This document shows, piece after piece, positions 17,776 to 26,696 of a stretch of 64,000 nucleotides of DNA; position 1 is the first letter of the stretch; each line of letters opens with the position of its first letter. Both the position numbers and the translations under genes were made by a program. The stretch covers positions 186,001 to 250,000 of the forward strand of contig NZ_LWAE01000008.1 of the NCBI RefSeq assembly GCF_001623875.1, in the 5' to 3' direction. The notes under the pieces were generated by a model. That model ran no database searches. It had not been told where the DNA came from and worked only from the letters and a program-made list of their open reading frames with translations. This stretch comes from Clostridium magnum DSM 2767 (GTDB lineage Bacteria; Bacillota; Clostridia; Clostridiales; Clostridiaceae).

Positions 17776-19158
17776 GTGATTTTGTGGGTAAAACACTTAG
17801 AACTTTTTATCATAGATGGAGGATGGTCTCCAAGGCTGCTAATATTTGATGCAAATAGCTTTCAGCAAATTCAGTATAGCTCTACAATTGAAGAAGCAGG
17901 AGATATTGCTTTTAGTCAAGATGGTAAGAATATGTATAAGTGGCAGCAGTATGGCTGGTCAGCCGGTTTTGCAGGATCTAATGTATTTAAGTATTCAATT
18001 GATGGGGACAAACTTAATGAGGTTGGACAATCTAATTTAGGATATCCAAATTTGAATAGAGATCCACTGGATACTCCAGTTATAGTACTAGAGGGACAGG
18101 GGAAGATTGTATATAAGGATAAAGTCTTTAATTTAAATAATCTAACTGAATTAAAAAGGATTTTTAGTGAACCTATTTATGCAGTAGATGAAAAGAACAA
18201 TCTAGCTGTGGGAAAGACAAAAATATATAATTTAGAAACAGGTGAAGCTGTGAGGTTTATGCCAAATCATAGTACAAGTAATATGTTCTTTGACAAGGCC
18301 GGTAAGTTACATTTTTTTAATGGAAAAGACATGTATTCCTTAGATCTTTCAGCACCCATAGGAAAACTTGAAACACCTGTATCTGTACCGGCAAATGGGG
18401 AAAAAGAGATACCTACAGACTTTCCTATAATAATTAAATATGGCAGTGAAATTGATTTAGTTAATGAGAATAATATAGTGATTTCTGATGGAAAAAGTAA
18501 CTATGGTGTTAAGGCACTAATAAGTGATGATATGCTTATAATTGCACATGAGGATCTTCCTTACAGTTCAAATATTACTTTAGAAGTTGGAGAAGATACT
18601 ATAAGTAACCTGGATGGAAGTAAGTCTAATAATAAATTCACAATGAGTTTTAGTACTGGTAAAGAATACAATCGTATGGCCGGAACTAATAGATACGAGA
18701 CAAGTGTCAAGGTTTCTCAAGAAATGCCTATTATACTAGTAGGAAAAGATAACTTCCCTGAAGAATTGCAACAATATATATCAGATTATGATATAAGTAA
18801 AACTTATGTAATTGGAGGATCTGGAGTTATCAGTGATAACCTGGTGACTAAGCTGCCAGGTGCTGAGAGAATATATGGAAGTGATAGGTATGAAACAAAT
18901 ATGAAGGTGCTAAATAAATTCCAATTCTATTTTGGAAATACTTTTATAGCATCAGGAAGAGGTTTTGCAGATGCACTATCTGCCTCTGCCCTAGCAGGAA
19001 TATCTGAAGCGCCTATTCTTTTGGCAGACGAAAGCTTGGTAAGTAGTGATAAGGCTATGTATGAGCTAAAAAACTTAAGAGATAAAATGAAGATGAAATA
19101 TACAGTAGGTGGAGAAGGATCTGTGCCTACCTACGTTATAGACAAGATATTTAAATAA
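17776..19158 (+). CDS. CWB2 cell-wall-binding protein, damaged (signal peptide and part of a repeat missing)
   Basis: About 460 residues. The middle looks like a beta-propeller or Ig-like exoprotein region, including a bacterial Ig-like block (PVSVPANGEKEIPTDFPIII ... FTMSFSTG). The C-terminus holds CWB2 repeats (RMAGTNRYETSVKVSQ; RIYGSDRYETNMKVL ... ASGRGFADALSASALAG), which bind anionic wall polymers. Two defects show. There is no signal peptide at the N-terminus, where a good ribosome site (GAGGAGTG) leads into a different frame (GTG GGT AAA ACA). The first CWB2 repeat is also about 20 residues short after ETSVKVSQ. CWB2 usually occurs as three full repeats. Probably a deletion product and not exported. 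Confidence 0.7.
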   Translation: MILWVKHLELFIIDGGWSPRLLIFDANSFQQIQYSSTIEEAGDIAFSQDGKNMYKWQQYGWSAGFAGSNVFKYSIDGDKLNEVGQSNLGYPNLNRDPLDTPVIVLEGQGKIVYKDKVFNLNNLTELKRIFSEPIYAVDEKNNLAVGKTKIYNLETGEAVRFMPNHSTSNMFFDKAGKLHFFNGKDMYSLDLSAPIGKLETPVSVPANGEKEIPTDFPIIIKYGSEIDLVNENNIVISDGKSNYGVKALISDDMLIIAHEDLPYSSNITLEVGEDTISNLDGSKSNNKFTMSFSTGKEYNRMAGTNRYETSVKVSQEMPIILVGKDNFPEELQQYISDYDISKTYVIGGSGVISDNLVTKLPGAERIYGSDRYETNMKVLNKFQFYFGNTFIASGRGFADALSASALAGISEAPILLADESLVSSDKAMYELKNLRDKMKMKYTVGGEGSVPTYVIDKIFK

Positions 19159-19173
19159 TGAAACAGCCATATT

Positions 19174-19205
19174 AAACGGTACAGAAGTATTTGTACCGTT
19201 TTTGT
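19174..19205 (+). terminator. Terminator after the CWB2 gene
   Basis: AAACGGTACA and TGTACCGTTT form a hairpin followed by TTTG, 15 bases after the stop. Confidence 0.8.
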
Positions 19206-19353
19206 CAATTAACTAAAAATTTCGGAAGTTTCAATCTAATAAATTAAGCATATATATTGTTAAAATTAAACCATGTCGATATCTTTTGAAAAATTATAAG
19301 AATATGTGTAAAATATAATTTAAGTATTATTTTGTATTATGGGGGCTATAGGG

Positions 19354-20589
19354 ATGATTGTAACCTGTAAAAGTATATTAAGACTGCCTTATCTTGAAAA
19401 GATGAAACTGGTAGCAGGAGAGGGTGGATTAGATAATGTAATAAGTTGGGTTCATGTAGTTGAGTTACCGGAGGCTTCAGATTGGGTAAAGGGAGGAGAA
19501 TTGCTTTTTATTACAGGTGTTGGAATTAAGGATAACAAGGAAGCATTATTAAAGCTAGTAAAAGATATTAATGATAGAAGATTATCTGGACTTGTTATTA
19601 ATGTAGGACCTTATATTAAGGAAACCCCTAAAGAAGTAATTGATTTAGCTAATAATCTTGATTTTCCCATATTCGAGTTGCCTTTTGAAGTAAAATTAAT
19701 AGATATAACTCAAAGTATTTGTAGGGCAATTTTTGAAAATAAACTGAAAAAAGAATCTATGGATAGCTTTATGAGGGAAATAATCTTTGGAAATATAGAT
19801 ATCACAGATGAGATTATCAATAGAGCAACCTTATATGGATATAATCCTAAAAAAACTTACGTACCATTAGTCTTAGACATTGATAACTTCAGTATGTATT
19901 TGAAAAGAAAAAATATAAAGACCGAAACTGCAATAGCGAATATAAAAATGCAGATACAAGAAACTATAGAGCAAATTGCTCATAGCCACAATAAAAAATG
20001 CCTTTATGCAATTCAAGGAGATGCATTTTTTATTATGATTTCTATTAGTAAAAATTATTATAAAACCGATAGAATATTAATGGAAAATATAAATTCTATA
20101 GCGGAAAGTATAAGGAGAATTGTTTCAACAAAGATACAATCACTTACAGTTAGCATAGGAATAGGTGAGCCCTGCAGCGATTTGAAAAATTTTAAAAAGG
20201 TTATTTTTCAGGCACAAAAAGCTTTAGAAACATCAAAAGGTTGTGGAAATATAAATTGCGTAACTAAGTATAAGGAATTAGGGATATACAGGTTATTTCT
20301 TCAAGTAAATACCCATTCTGAAATAAAGAATTTATATGATGAAACATTATTAAAGTTAAAAGAGTATGACGATAAAAATTCAACTAATTTGATAGAAACT
20401 TTAGTAGTATATATAGAACAAAATAGAAACCTTGGAAAAACTGCAGAGGTACTTTTCATACACCGTAATACTATGAAATATAGAATTAGTAGAATAGAAG
20501 AGATATTAGAATGTAATTTAAAAGATGATAAAACGGCCTTCAATATTAGGCTTTGTATAGAGGCGGGAAGATTTTTAAAGATAATTTGA
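19354..20589 (+). CDS. PucR/CdaR-type transcriptional regulator
   Basis: 411 residues from the second ATG (19354), since GGGGGCTATAGGG before it is the ribosome site; the first ATG overlaps that site. Architecture: N-terminal PucR domain (LVAGEGGLDNVISWVHVVELPEASDWVKGGELLFITG), a central degenerate GGDEF-like region with SIGIG, and a C-terminal PucR helix-turn-helix (VYIEQNRNLGKTAEVLFIHRNTMKYRI). Such regulators often control purine, amino-acid or polyketide catabolism in response to a metabolite. No obvious target gene adjoins it; the next gene is convergent. Confidence 0.9.
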   Translation: MIVTCKSILRLPYLEKMKLVAGEGGLDNVISWVHVVELPEASDWVKGGELLFITGVGIKDNKEALLKLVKDINDRRLSGLVINVGPYIKETPKEVIDLANNLDFPIFELPFEVKLIDITQSICRAIFENKLKKESMDSFMREIIFGNIDITDEIINRATLYGYNPKKTYVPLVLDIDNFSMYLKRKNIKTETAIANIKMQIQETIEQIAHSHNKKCLYAIQGDAFFIMISISKNYYKTDRILMENINSIAESIRRIVSTKIQSLTVSIGIGEPCSDLKNFKKVIFQAQKALETSKGCGNINCVTKYKELGIYRLFLQVNTHSEIKNLYDETLLKLKEYDDKNSTNLIETLVVYIEQNRNLGKTAEVLFIHRNTMKYRISRIEEILECNLKDDKTAFNIRLCIEAGRFLKII

Positions 20590-20590
20590 A

Positions 20591-20631
20591 AATGAAGTGA
20601 AACTTAAATTAGATTCAAGTTTCACTTCATT
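20591..20631. terminator. Perfect 15-bp hairpin made of repeat-family left ends
   Basis: AATGAAGTGAAACTT is followed 11 bases later by its exact complement AAGTTTCACTTCATT. Each arm equals the left terminus of the large repeats (ATGAAGTG-AAACTT). It sits two bases after the PucR stop and abuts the end of the convergent gene, so it can act as a bidirectional terminator. Confidence 0.75.
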
Positions 20632-20632
20632 C

Positions 20633-21175
20633 TTATTCATCACTACTGACAGGGTCCGTTGTAAGTTCACCGCAATCTTTGATAGTGCCATCAGAGATGT
20701 AGACTTTATAAAAATATCTGTTTTGAGTTTTTAGTCCTTTGTTTTTGTCTTCTTTTGTATAGGTTCTTGCATAAGCCTTAACAGTACCGGGTTTTTCAGC
20801 AGCAGTGTCTGAAGAAACATAGATTATTTCTATGTCTTTATCTGTTACATCAACATTATTTGATTTCTGACCATTCTTTTCTGCTTGAAAAATATAGTGT
20901 ACTTCACCCTTAAGGACGCCTTTCCCAAGATAAAAGCCTTCAACAGAGACCAGATTGCAAGTATCAACTAGTTGTTCTTTTTTTACACTATAGCCCACTA
21001 GATTTTTGTCATCCTTTTTTTCCTTAGATTCCTTAGCTATATAAATGCCAATAGCAGTAAATATAACTAAAACAAATATTACAATTTTTTTGATTTTTCT
21101 TATTGAACTGTCTAGTTCAGCTGATTTTGATTTTGACAGACTAACATTACTCAAAGAGTTGTCTCTTTTGCCCAT
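20633..21175 (-). CDS. Membrane-anchored hypothetical protein
   Basis: 180 residues: a basic, serine-rich cytoplasmic N-terminus (about 30 residues), one membrane helix (KIVIFVLVIFTAIGIYIA, about 31-48), then an extracytoplasmic domain rich in beta-strand-like segments (VEGFYLGKGVLKGEVHYIFQAE). Two Cys residues could pair outside the cell. ATG follows AAGGAGATTTTTT. It lies downstream of the ATP-grasp cluster on the same strand but is separated by a hairpin. I do not recognise a family. Confidence 0.7.
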   Translation of the reverse strand: MGKRDNSLSNVSLSKSKSAELDSSIRKIKKIVIFVLVIFTAIGIYIAKESKEKKDDKNLVGYSVKKEQLVDTCNLVSVEGFYLGKGVLKGEVHYIFQAEKNGQKSNNVDVTDKDIEIIYVSSDTAAEKPGTVKAYARTYTKEDKNKGLKTQNRYFYKVYISDGTIKDCGELTTDPVSSDE

Positions 21176-21240
21176 AAAAAATCTCCTTATATTATTCTTA
21201 CCTGACTAACTTGTCATAAGTCATGCATTCGCAGATCTAA

Positions 21241-21275
21241 AATTCAAATGGGGTAAAAGAATCCCCATCTGAATT
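21241..21275. terminator. Hairpin after the ATP-grasp gene, repeat-like
   Basis: AATTCAAATGGGG pairs with CCCCATCTGAATT. The sequence is close to the left hairpin of the large repeats (GAATCAAATGGGG/CCCCATTTGATTC) but stands alone. It follows the stop of the minus-strand ATP-grasp gene by seven bases. Confidence 0.65.
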
Positions 21276-21281
21276 AAGATC

Positions 21282-23723
21282 TTACTTGAAAAATATTGGT
21301 GTATAGATACAAGAACTTGTGGTAATTAATTCACCAAGCCTGGTATATATACCACAAAATTTATCATCAGCTATATAGGCTCCAACTATTGGATATAATA
21401 ATTTTTTATTTTTACCTGTAGTAGAATACTGTATATAGTCTAAAGGTCTGATATCTTCTCTTTTCTGAAATATAAAATCATATTCCGGTTCCTCAAAAGT
21501 ATCACAGCCTAAGATAACACCATTACCTTCTCTATCCAGCAGAGGTTTTATACATATATCTACAGTATTTAAGTTTTCCACATTAAAGGAGGTTTCAGTT
21601 ATATATTTATCTATCAATTTACTCTCTGTATCAGAAAAGAAGCCTTGAGCTTTTAGTTCAAAAATTAGTGCCAAGAATGCTTTAGATTGGGTTATTATAG
21701 TGTGGGGAGGGTTTATACTTAAAGTATTAAACTCTAGAGCTTTAAGTATTTCTTTTTTATCATCTTTAAGAAACCAATCTAAAGGATAGTATCTAAATAC
21801 AGCATCTATAGGCTCTCCGTATAAATATAATTTGTCATTTTGTACTTTAATATCAAAAATATTTCCTATTGTTATATTATAGGGAAGATCATTAACTACA
21901 TTATATATAGCCTTGCAATTATACCAATCCTCATAATAGGTACTGGTAAGAATAGCTATGTTGTTTATTTCTTGTACTTTTTCGTAATCTTTTATTATTT
22001 TGTAAAACTGATTTTTTAAGATTTCTTCCATATATTCATTTGGATTTTCATACTTAATGCTTAACTCGTCCTTTAGAATTTTGCTTATGCCCATACTTTC
22101 TACAAGTCCAGCAGGAGTTTCTGAGTTAAATTCTAAAAGTTTCCACTGACCTTTACTGTTTAGGCACCAGTCCATTCTTCCTAAAAAAACAAAGGAATCT
22201 GTATACCTTTGAACAGCTAGACCATTTAAACCTTCTATTCCAAGTACTGATGCAAAGGTATCAATATTGTTAACAACTAGATTTTGAGCCTTTTTAAAAA
22301 TTTCACAAATGGCTTCTGATGCATTTTTTAACTCTAAAAATTTATCTTTATTTATTAAAAGACTGTCTAATCCTACGTATTCCTTATCTCTAAAATATCT
22401 TCCTGTAAATTCGTAATCCAGCATAGCTTTATCTGTTACTTTATCCCATGCCTTTTTTCTACATTGAAGGTTTGCATTAATAACTTTTAATGGATTTTCT
22501 GATAACCCTACAGGTGTTATCCAGGTGCTTTCATCACAGGTAAGATAGCTTTCGTTCCACCTTGTACAAAAGCCTTTAACCTTTCCCTCTATGAGGTAAA
22601 CACCAAAGTTTCCAAAGGCTTCTTTAGGTATATGTCTATCCTTAGAAGCAGCTGTTACAGAATCCTTATGGATAGGGCAAAATTCCTGTAATATGAAGCT
22701 ATTGTTTTTTTCAAGTACATAGTTTACAATTTCTAGCCATTCTTTATTGTTATAAAGTATTCCTATAAACACATCTTCACTATATCTACCATATATAGGC
22801 TTTAATACGTATTTATCCTTATTATTTATAACCTCATTAATATATTCTTTTTTAAAAGGTATAGTGTGTGGAATAGTATTTCTGATTACTTCTTTTTCTA
22901 TGTTAGATACTCTATCATCATTACTTGTGACAAGAGTCCACAGAAAAGAAAATAAATTCTTACATTGACCTATAATAATTCTAGGATCATTTAATATAAG
23001 AACTTCTTTCTTATCAAATAAATTTAATATAGACTCAATATCTGTAACTTCATCTAAATGCTCTGTAGGAAATTGCCTTAATATTATATCTATCTTTTCT
23101 TTACCAAAAGCAAAGAGTTCACCATTTATAACTTTTAAGTTTTTAGGACCAACAGGAATAAAATGAAACCTACTATCCTCTAAAATTTCAGTGTATAAAT
23201 AGGAAAGTCTAGATTCTTCTAAGTGACAGGGGTCTATTAATATAGCCGTATTAAATATTTTATTTTCTTTAAAAAATTCACAAACTATGTTTTTATAAGA
23301 GTTAATAAAGGCTTCTTTGAAACCTGTATTAACATTATTTTCAGCATACAGATACTCGCTGACTAAAACTTCCCTTTGGGCACAGGGTTTATCATAATTA
23401 AATTCGGAGAAGAAGATGCCGCCGTCTTCCCTTATAAAGCCATCAAACCTGGTCCAAAATACAGGACTTAAAGGAACTTTTAGCTTTAAAATCTCTCTTT
23501 TATAGTTAAAGTGAGGTATGAAATCTATAAAGTCACTGAAAGTTCCATTAATATTTGTAATAATTCTTTGCACTAAGGCATCTAGTATTTCTGCTGAAAA
23601 TTTCATGTTTTCAGTAGTTTCTTTTTCTAAATAAAAGGGAGCAGGAGAAAAGATACTGTCTTTTCTTCTGCTATCTATCATATAATAATCAAATAATAAT
23701 TTATCTGTTAAGGATTTGTACAT
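21282..23723 (-). CDS. Double ATP-grasp protein, glutathionylspermidine synthase-like
   Basis: 813 residues from the ATG at 23723 (GGGAG upstream). Two tandem glutathionylspermidine-synthase-type modules are visible. The first half has IFFSEFNYDKPCAQRE (about residue 105) and YVLKPIYGRYSEDVFIG (about 310). The second half repeats the plan with WKLLEFNSETPAGLVES (about 540) and ICIKPLLDREGNGVILG (about 735). In the family, such E-F-N and K-P-x-x-G-x-G segments bind Mg-ATP to form an amide bond between a carboxylate and an amine. There is no amidase domain. Neighbours upstream in the same unit are a Gly/Ser-rich lipoprotein, a 215-residue protein and a 61-residue protein. The arrangement recalls E. 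coli ygiB-ygiC. Likely modifies a peptide or the lipoprotein; substrate unknown. Confidence 0.8.
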   Translation of the reverse strand: MYKSLTDKLLFDYYMIDSRRKDSIFSPAPFYLEKETTENMKFSAEILDALVQRIITNINGTFSDFIDFIPHFNYKREILKLKVPLSPVFWTRFDGFIREDGGIFFSEFNYDKPCAQREVLVSEYLYAENNVNTGFKEAFINSYKNIVCEFFKENKIFNTAILIDPCHLEESRLSYLYTEILEDSRFHFIPVGPKNLKVINGELFAFGKEKIDIILRQFPTEHLDEVTDIESILNLFDKKEVLILNDPRIIIGQCKNLFSFLWTLVTSNDDRVSNIEKEVIRNTIPHTIPFKKEYINEVINNKDKYVLKPIYGRYSEDVFIGILYNNKEWLEIVNYVLEKNNSFILQEFCPIHKDSVTAASKDRHIPKEAFGNFGVYLIEGKVKGFCTRWNESYLTCDESTWITPVGLSENPLKVINANLQCRKKAWDKVTDKAMLDYEFTGRYFRDKEYVGLDSLLINKDKFLELKNASEAICEIFKKAQNLVVNNIDTFASVLGIEGLNGLAVQRYTDSFVFLGRMDWCLNSKGQWKLLEFNSETPAGLVESMGISKILKDELSIKYENPNEYMEEILKNQFYKIIKDYEKVQEINNIAILTSTYYEDWYNCKAIYNVVNDLPYNITIGNIFDIKVQNDKLYLYGEPIDAVFRYYPLDWFLKDDKKEILKALEFNTLSINPPHTIITQSKAFLALIFELKAQGFFSDTESKLIDKYITETSFNVENLNTVDICIKPLLDREGNGVILGCDTFEEPEYDFIFQKREDIRPLDYIQYSTTGKNKKLLYPIVGAYIADDKFCGIYTRLGELITTSSCIYTPIFFK

Positions 23724-23744
23724 AATCAATTTTCTCCCTTATAA

Positions 23745-24103
23745 TTAGCTTGCTGAACTAGTGGCATGTACTCCTGAATATCCTCCTGAAGAAGAGGGTT
23801 TTGTCCATGCATGCCAACCGCTAGAAGATTGGTTAGAAATAGTAGAGCTCCCACTGCTGCTTGTACTGGAAGAGTTAAAAATAAAGGGAGATGAACTATG
23901 ACCGCCGCCGCTATAACCACTTCCTTGTTCCTCTTCTTCTTCATCCTCATCATTAGCAACATTCTGATTTTGACTTGTAGAGTTTTTACTTGAGTATTGT
24001 TAGAAGAATTGCAACCGGATAAAGCTATAGGATTAACCATAATCATAGAGACCGCTAAGGTTAATGCCGCAGATTTTTGCTTCCATGAATTATTTTTATC
24101 CAT
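23745..24103 (-). pseudogene. Gly/Ser-rich lipoprotein with a frameshift (YgiB-like position)
   Basis: Starts MDKNNSWKQKSAALTLAVSM at 24103 after GGAG; a hydrophobic stretch ends in SGC, a lipobox. After CNSSNNT the frame switches. The starting frame continues with an unlikely basic then hydrophobic tail. The next frame gives a natural-looking NSTSQNQNVANDEDEEEEEQ, then SGYSGGGHSSSPFIF, serine-rich segments and TSSAS before its TAA at 23745, just upstream of the ATP-grasp start. A one- or two-base change near 24000 would join them. An acidic and Gly/Ser-rich secreted tail beside a GspS-like ligase matches the YgiB/YgiC pairing in enterobacteria. If the unshifted frame is used, it ends at 23726. 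Confidence 0.65.
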
Positions 24104-24107
24104 AATT

Positions 24108-24755
24108 TTAACATTCTCCAATCTTACACTTGATTATTTTAATATCAAAATGGTCTAAATAGTCAAGGTAACAATTTATATCTTCCTTTATTTCATCAAG
24201 GTAAATATAAACAGCCTTTGAATAACAGAGATCTTTTAATAGTTCCGCACTTGGCATATCTTCTTCTGTAGTTTCATATTGATTATTGAAGAAATTCTCC
24301 TCAGTACCATCAGATTGGAATAAATATCTTTCACTATCTAATATGAAAATATATCCTTTTGGATTAATGCTATTTAATTTGTTGCCACAAAGCAGCAGAT
24401 TGCTTATGAGTTTTTTACTGCCTATCAATCCATAGGGATGAAATAGTTGATTAAGGGTTAGTATAGGTTTTATACTTAAGTCATTTTGAAGCAAATATCC
24501 TAATAGTACACTTAGATACCCAGGTACATCTAAAAGAAAAAGGGTATTTGATGTATATTGCTCATCTATTATTGTCTTAACTTTATTATAAATCATATTT
24601 TCTTCTTCAGAAATAGAAAACTCCTCTAAAGGAAAATTAGGATAATTTTTTAAAGATACAAAAGTTGTAGATTTGAGAAAACATTCAAAAGCATTTGTGC
24701 CTTCTCTCCATTTTAAATATACAGGGTATAGTTCTAAATCTTTTAAAAAATTCAA
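24108..24755 (-). CDS. Hypothetical protein of the ATP-grasp cluster
   Basis: 215 residues, no signal peptide, no membrane helix. It is acidic, with NTLFLLDVPGYLSVLLGYLL in the middle and a C-terminal SKAVYIYLDEIKEDINCYLDYL, a fold suggestive of an alpha/beta protein with paired strands. The stop lies five bases before the lipoprotein ATG, so the two are likely translationally coupled. No recognised family; by context it assists the ATP-grasp ligase or its lipoprotein partner in the cytoplasm. Confidence 0.7.
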   Translation of the reverse strand: MNFLKDLELYPVYLKWREGTNAFECFLKSTTFVSLKNYPNFPLEEFSISEEENMIYNKVKTIIDEQYTSNTLFLLDVPGYLSVLLGYLLQNDLSIKPILTLNQLFHPYGLIGSKKLISNLLLCGNKLNSINPKGYIFILDSERYLFQSDGTEENFFNNQYETTEEDMPSAELLKDLCYSKAVYIYLDEIKEDINCYLDYLDHFDIKIIKCKIGEC

Positions 24756-24770
24756 CTTAAATTTGCCCCC

Positions 24771-24956
24771 CTAGTAAACCACTGCTACGAATTTATTTAC
24801 ATTTATTATATGAGTGTAATTGTTAGAGTCTTTTATTACTAAAAAGCCTTCCCTCTGAGTTTCAATAGTGATATCTTCAATGACTATATCTGGCTGAGAG
24901 TTATTATAGGATTCTGTACTTGTATAGAGATTTAGAGTCTTCTTTTCATTAAACAT
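24771..24956 (-). CDS. Small hypothetical protein, first gene of the ATP-grasp cluster
   Basis: 61 residues from the ATG at 24956, which follows GGGGGATATGAAAA. The sequence MFNEKKTLNLYTSTESYNN then VIEDITIETQREGFLVIKDS alternates polar and hydrophobic residues like a small beta-barrel or strand-rich protein. No membrane segment or cysteine. Ends 15 bases before the next gene. Unknown function; it may be a substrate or adaptor for the ligase because of its size and leading position. Confidence 0.6.
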   Translation of the reverse strand: MFNEKKTLNLYTSTESYNNSQPDIVIEDITIETQREGFLVIKDSNNYTHIINVNKFVAVVY

Positions 24957-25400
24957 TTTTTCATATCCCCCTAGTAATATTAAAGTATTACACAATATTA
25001 CTATCTTTTAATTATATTATCAATATTAAATTATTGATAAATTTCTATGAAGAATTGTTTAGTTTTATATTTATACAAGTTTGTATTTAACTTGCTATTA
25101 GTTGCTTTTATTATTTGAAGTTTTCTTTAATTTATTTTAATTTAGTCTAATATGTAAACTGAAAATAAGATAATCGTTATTATTATCAGTGTATATAAAT
25201 ATAAAATGTATATAAATATAAAATTAAAAAAGAATATATATAAGTGAAAATAATTAAGTTATAAGTGAGATAAGTAGCTATACCTAATATTAACAAGTTA
25301 ATATTATAGAAAAATTTTCGTTGAATATAATACATATAATAGAAAATATAGACAAAATATGATAATATAATATAAGAATTAAAGGAAAGGTGACAAATTT
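24957..25400. other. AT-rich intergenic region with a short tandem repeat
   Basis: This divergent promoter region separates the ATP-grasp cluster from the CBS-GGDEF unit. TGTATATAAATATAAAA occurs twice in direct tandem at 25190-25223. No structured RNA or open frame with a ribosome site was seen before the AGGTGAC at about 25389. Confidence 0.5.
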
Positions 25401-25751
25401 ATGGAAAGTAGAATAGAAGGAACAAAAAAAGCAGAAATAAATATGCGTTTTTCAGAGTTTGAAATGCCTCCAATGCAAGATGTACTAATAGTAGGGAAAA
25501 GAGCACCAATTGGACCAGAGGCTGCAAGAAGAATGGTAGATATACTTTCGCCAGAGCAATACGAAATAATTAAAATTGAACATGAGTATGTTGAGGCAAT
25601 TGTAGTAAGAAGATCTTTATTAAATATGCTTTCACAACATAAACTTGTTTCAATAATTATGGAGGAAGGAGGGAAAATTGCTAACGAATCTATGATTATA
25701 AGAGCACAAATTAATATAACTCTTAATGTTAGCAAATCTATTGATTTATAA
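25401..25751 (+). CDS. Hypothetical protein coupled to a diguanylate cyclase
   Basis: 116 residues, no membrane helix. Central PPMQDVLIVGKRAPIGPEAA and a C-terminal MIIRAQINITLNVSKSIDL. ATG follows AAGGTGACAAATTT. Its TAA overlaps the ATG of the CBS-GGDEF gene (TAATG), so translation is coupled and the two probably work together, perhaps as sensor or inhibitor and cyclase. I do not recognise the family. Confidence 0.75.
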   Translation: MESRIEGTKKAEINMRFSEFEMPPMQDVLIVGKRAPIGPEAARRMVDILSPEQYEIIKIEHEYVEAIVVRRSLLNMLSQHKLVSIIMEEGGKIANESMIIRAQINITLNVSKSIDL

Positions 25752-26617
25752 TGCAGAAGATTTTAAACATAGTAGATAAAAATTTTATAAAAGTTGATAT
25801 CCTAAATGGGATAAGGAAAATTCAGAATGTTTTTTATGAAAAAAATATAGAATGTTTTGCTGCCTATGAGAATAAAAGATTGGTTGGCATAGTTACAAAA
25901 AGAGAATTAGTTGCTGCTCATTCTAATAGAATAATTGCAGATGTTATGTCTGATAAGTATATGTGTGTAAATTGTTACACACATATATGGAATATTAAAG
26001 AACTATTTGATTCAGATAAAAATATAGACGTTATATTTGTGGAAGATGAAAATGATATCATAGGATTTATTACAAGGACAACCTTAAATATAGAATTAAG
26101 CAAACATATTGATTCACTTACAGGACTTTATAAGAGTAATTATATATATTGTAATAGTTATAATTTGATAAAAAGTGGACAAAATACAACAGTAGTTTTT
26201 ATAGATTTAAATAATTTTGGTTATATAGATAAAACGTATGGTCATGTAAATGGAGATATAATACTGCAAAATGTGGCTAAAGTATTAAAAGATAATACTG
26301 ATTCACACTCTTATTTATGTAGATATGGAGGGGATGAGTTTGCAATATTAACATCATGTTGTATAGAGGATAGCAAGAGAACTGCGGAAAAAATAATAAA
26401 TGCTATAAATTCATATGAATTTCCCAATGGTATACCGATTTCAGCAGCAATAGGAATTGCAAGTTATAAATTAAATAATAATAATAATAAAATAAGTGAT
26501 ATAGGGGATGCAATAAATAGGTTAGTAAACGCTGCGAGTTTGGCATCGACAAAAGCAAAGAGGGATGGTAATAACTCAATTATTATTGAGAATGTTGATA
26601 TAGATGCAATTGCATAA
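25751..26617 (+). CDS. CBS-domain diguanylate cyclase (GGDEF)
   Basis: 288 residues, cytoplasmic. The N-terminal 115 residues hold two CBS motifs (AYENKRLVGIVTKRELVAAH; VIFVEDENDIIGFITRTTL), which usually bind adenine nucleotides. The C-terminal GGDEF domain has DSLTGLYKSNY, VVFIDLNNFGYIDKTYGHVNGD and an intact RYGGDEFAIL active-site loop, so it should make c-di-GMP. No RxxD inhibitory site is evident before GGDEF. It is translationally coupled to the upstream 116-residue protein. It gives the cell a nucleotide-responsive c-di-GMP source, relevant to the c-di-GMP riboswitch at 9.6 kb. Confidence 0.92.
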   Translation: MQKILNIVDKNFIKVDILNGIRKIQNVFYEKNIECFAAYENKRLVGIVTKRELVAAHSNRIIADVMSDKYMCVNCYTHIWNIKELFDSDKNIDVIFVEDENDIIGFITRTTLNIELSKHIDSLTGLYKSNYIYCNSYNLIKSGQNTTVVFIDLNNFGYIDKTYGHVNGDIILQNVAKVLKDNTDSHSYLCRYGGDEFAILTSCCIEDSKRTAEKIINAINSYEFPNGIPISAAIGIASYKLNNNNNKISDIGDAINRLVNAASLASTKAKRDGNNSIIIENVDIDAIA

Positions 26618-26696
26618 ACAAAAAATTTGAGCTTTGGCTTATTATAATTTTTAAATGAACTCAATTTTGGGTTCCCCAGCATATATGTTTAGTAAA

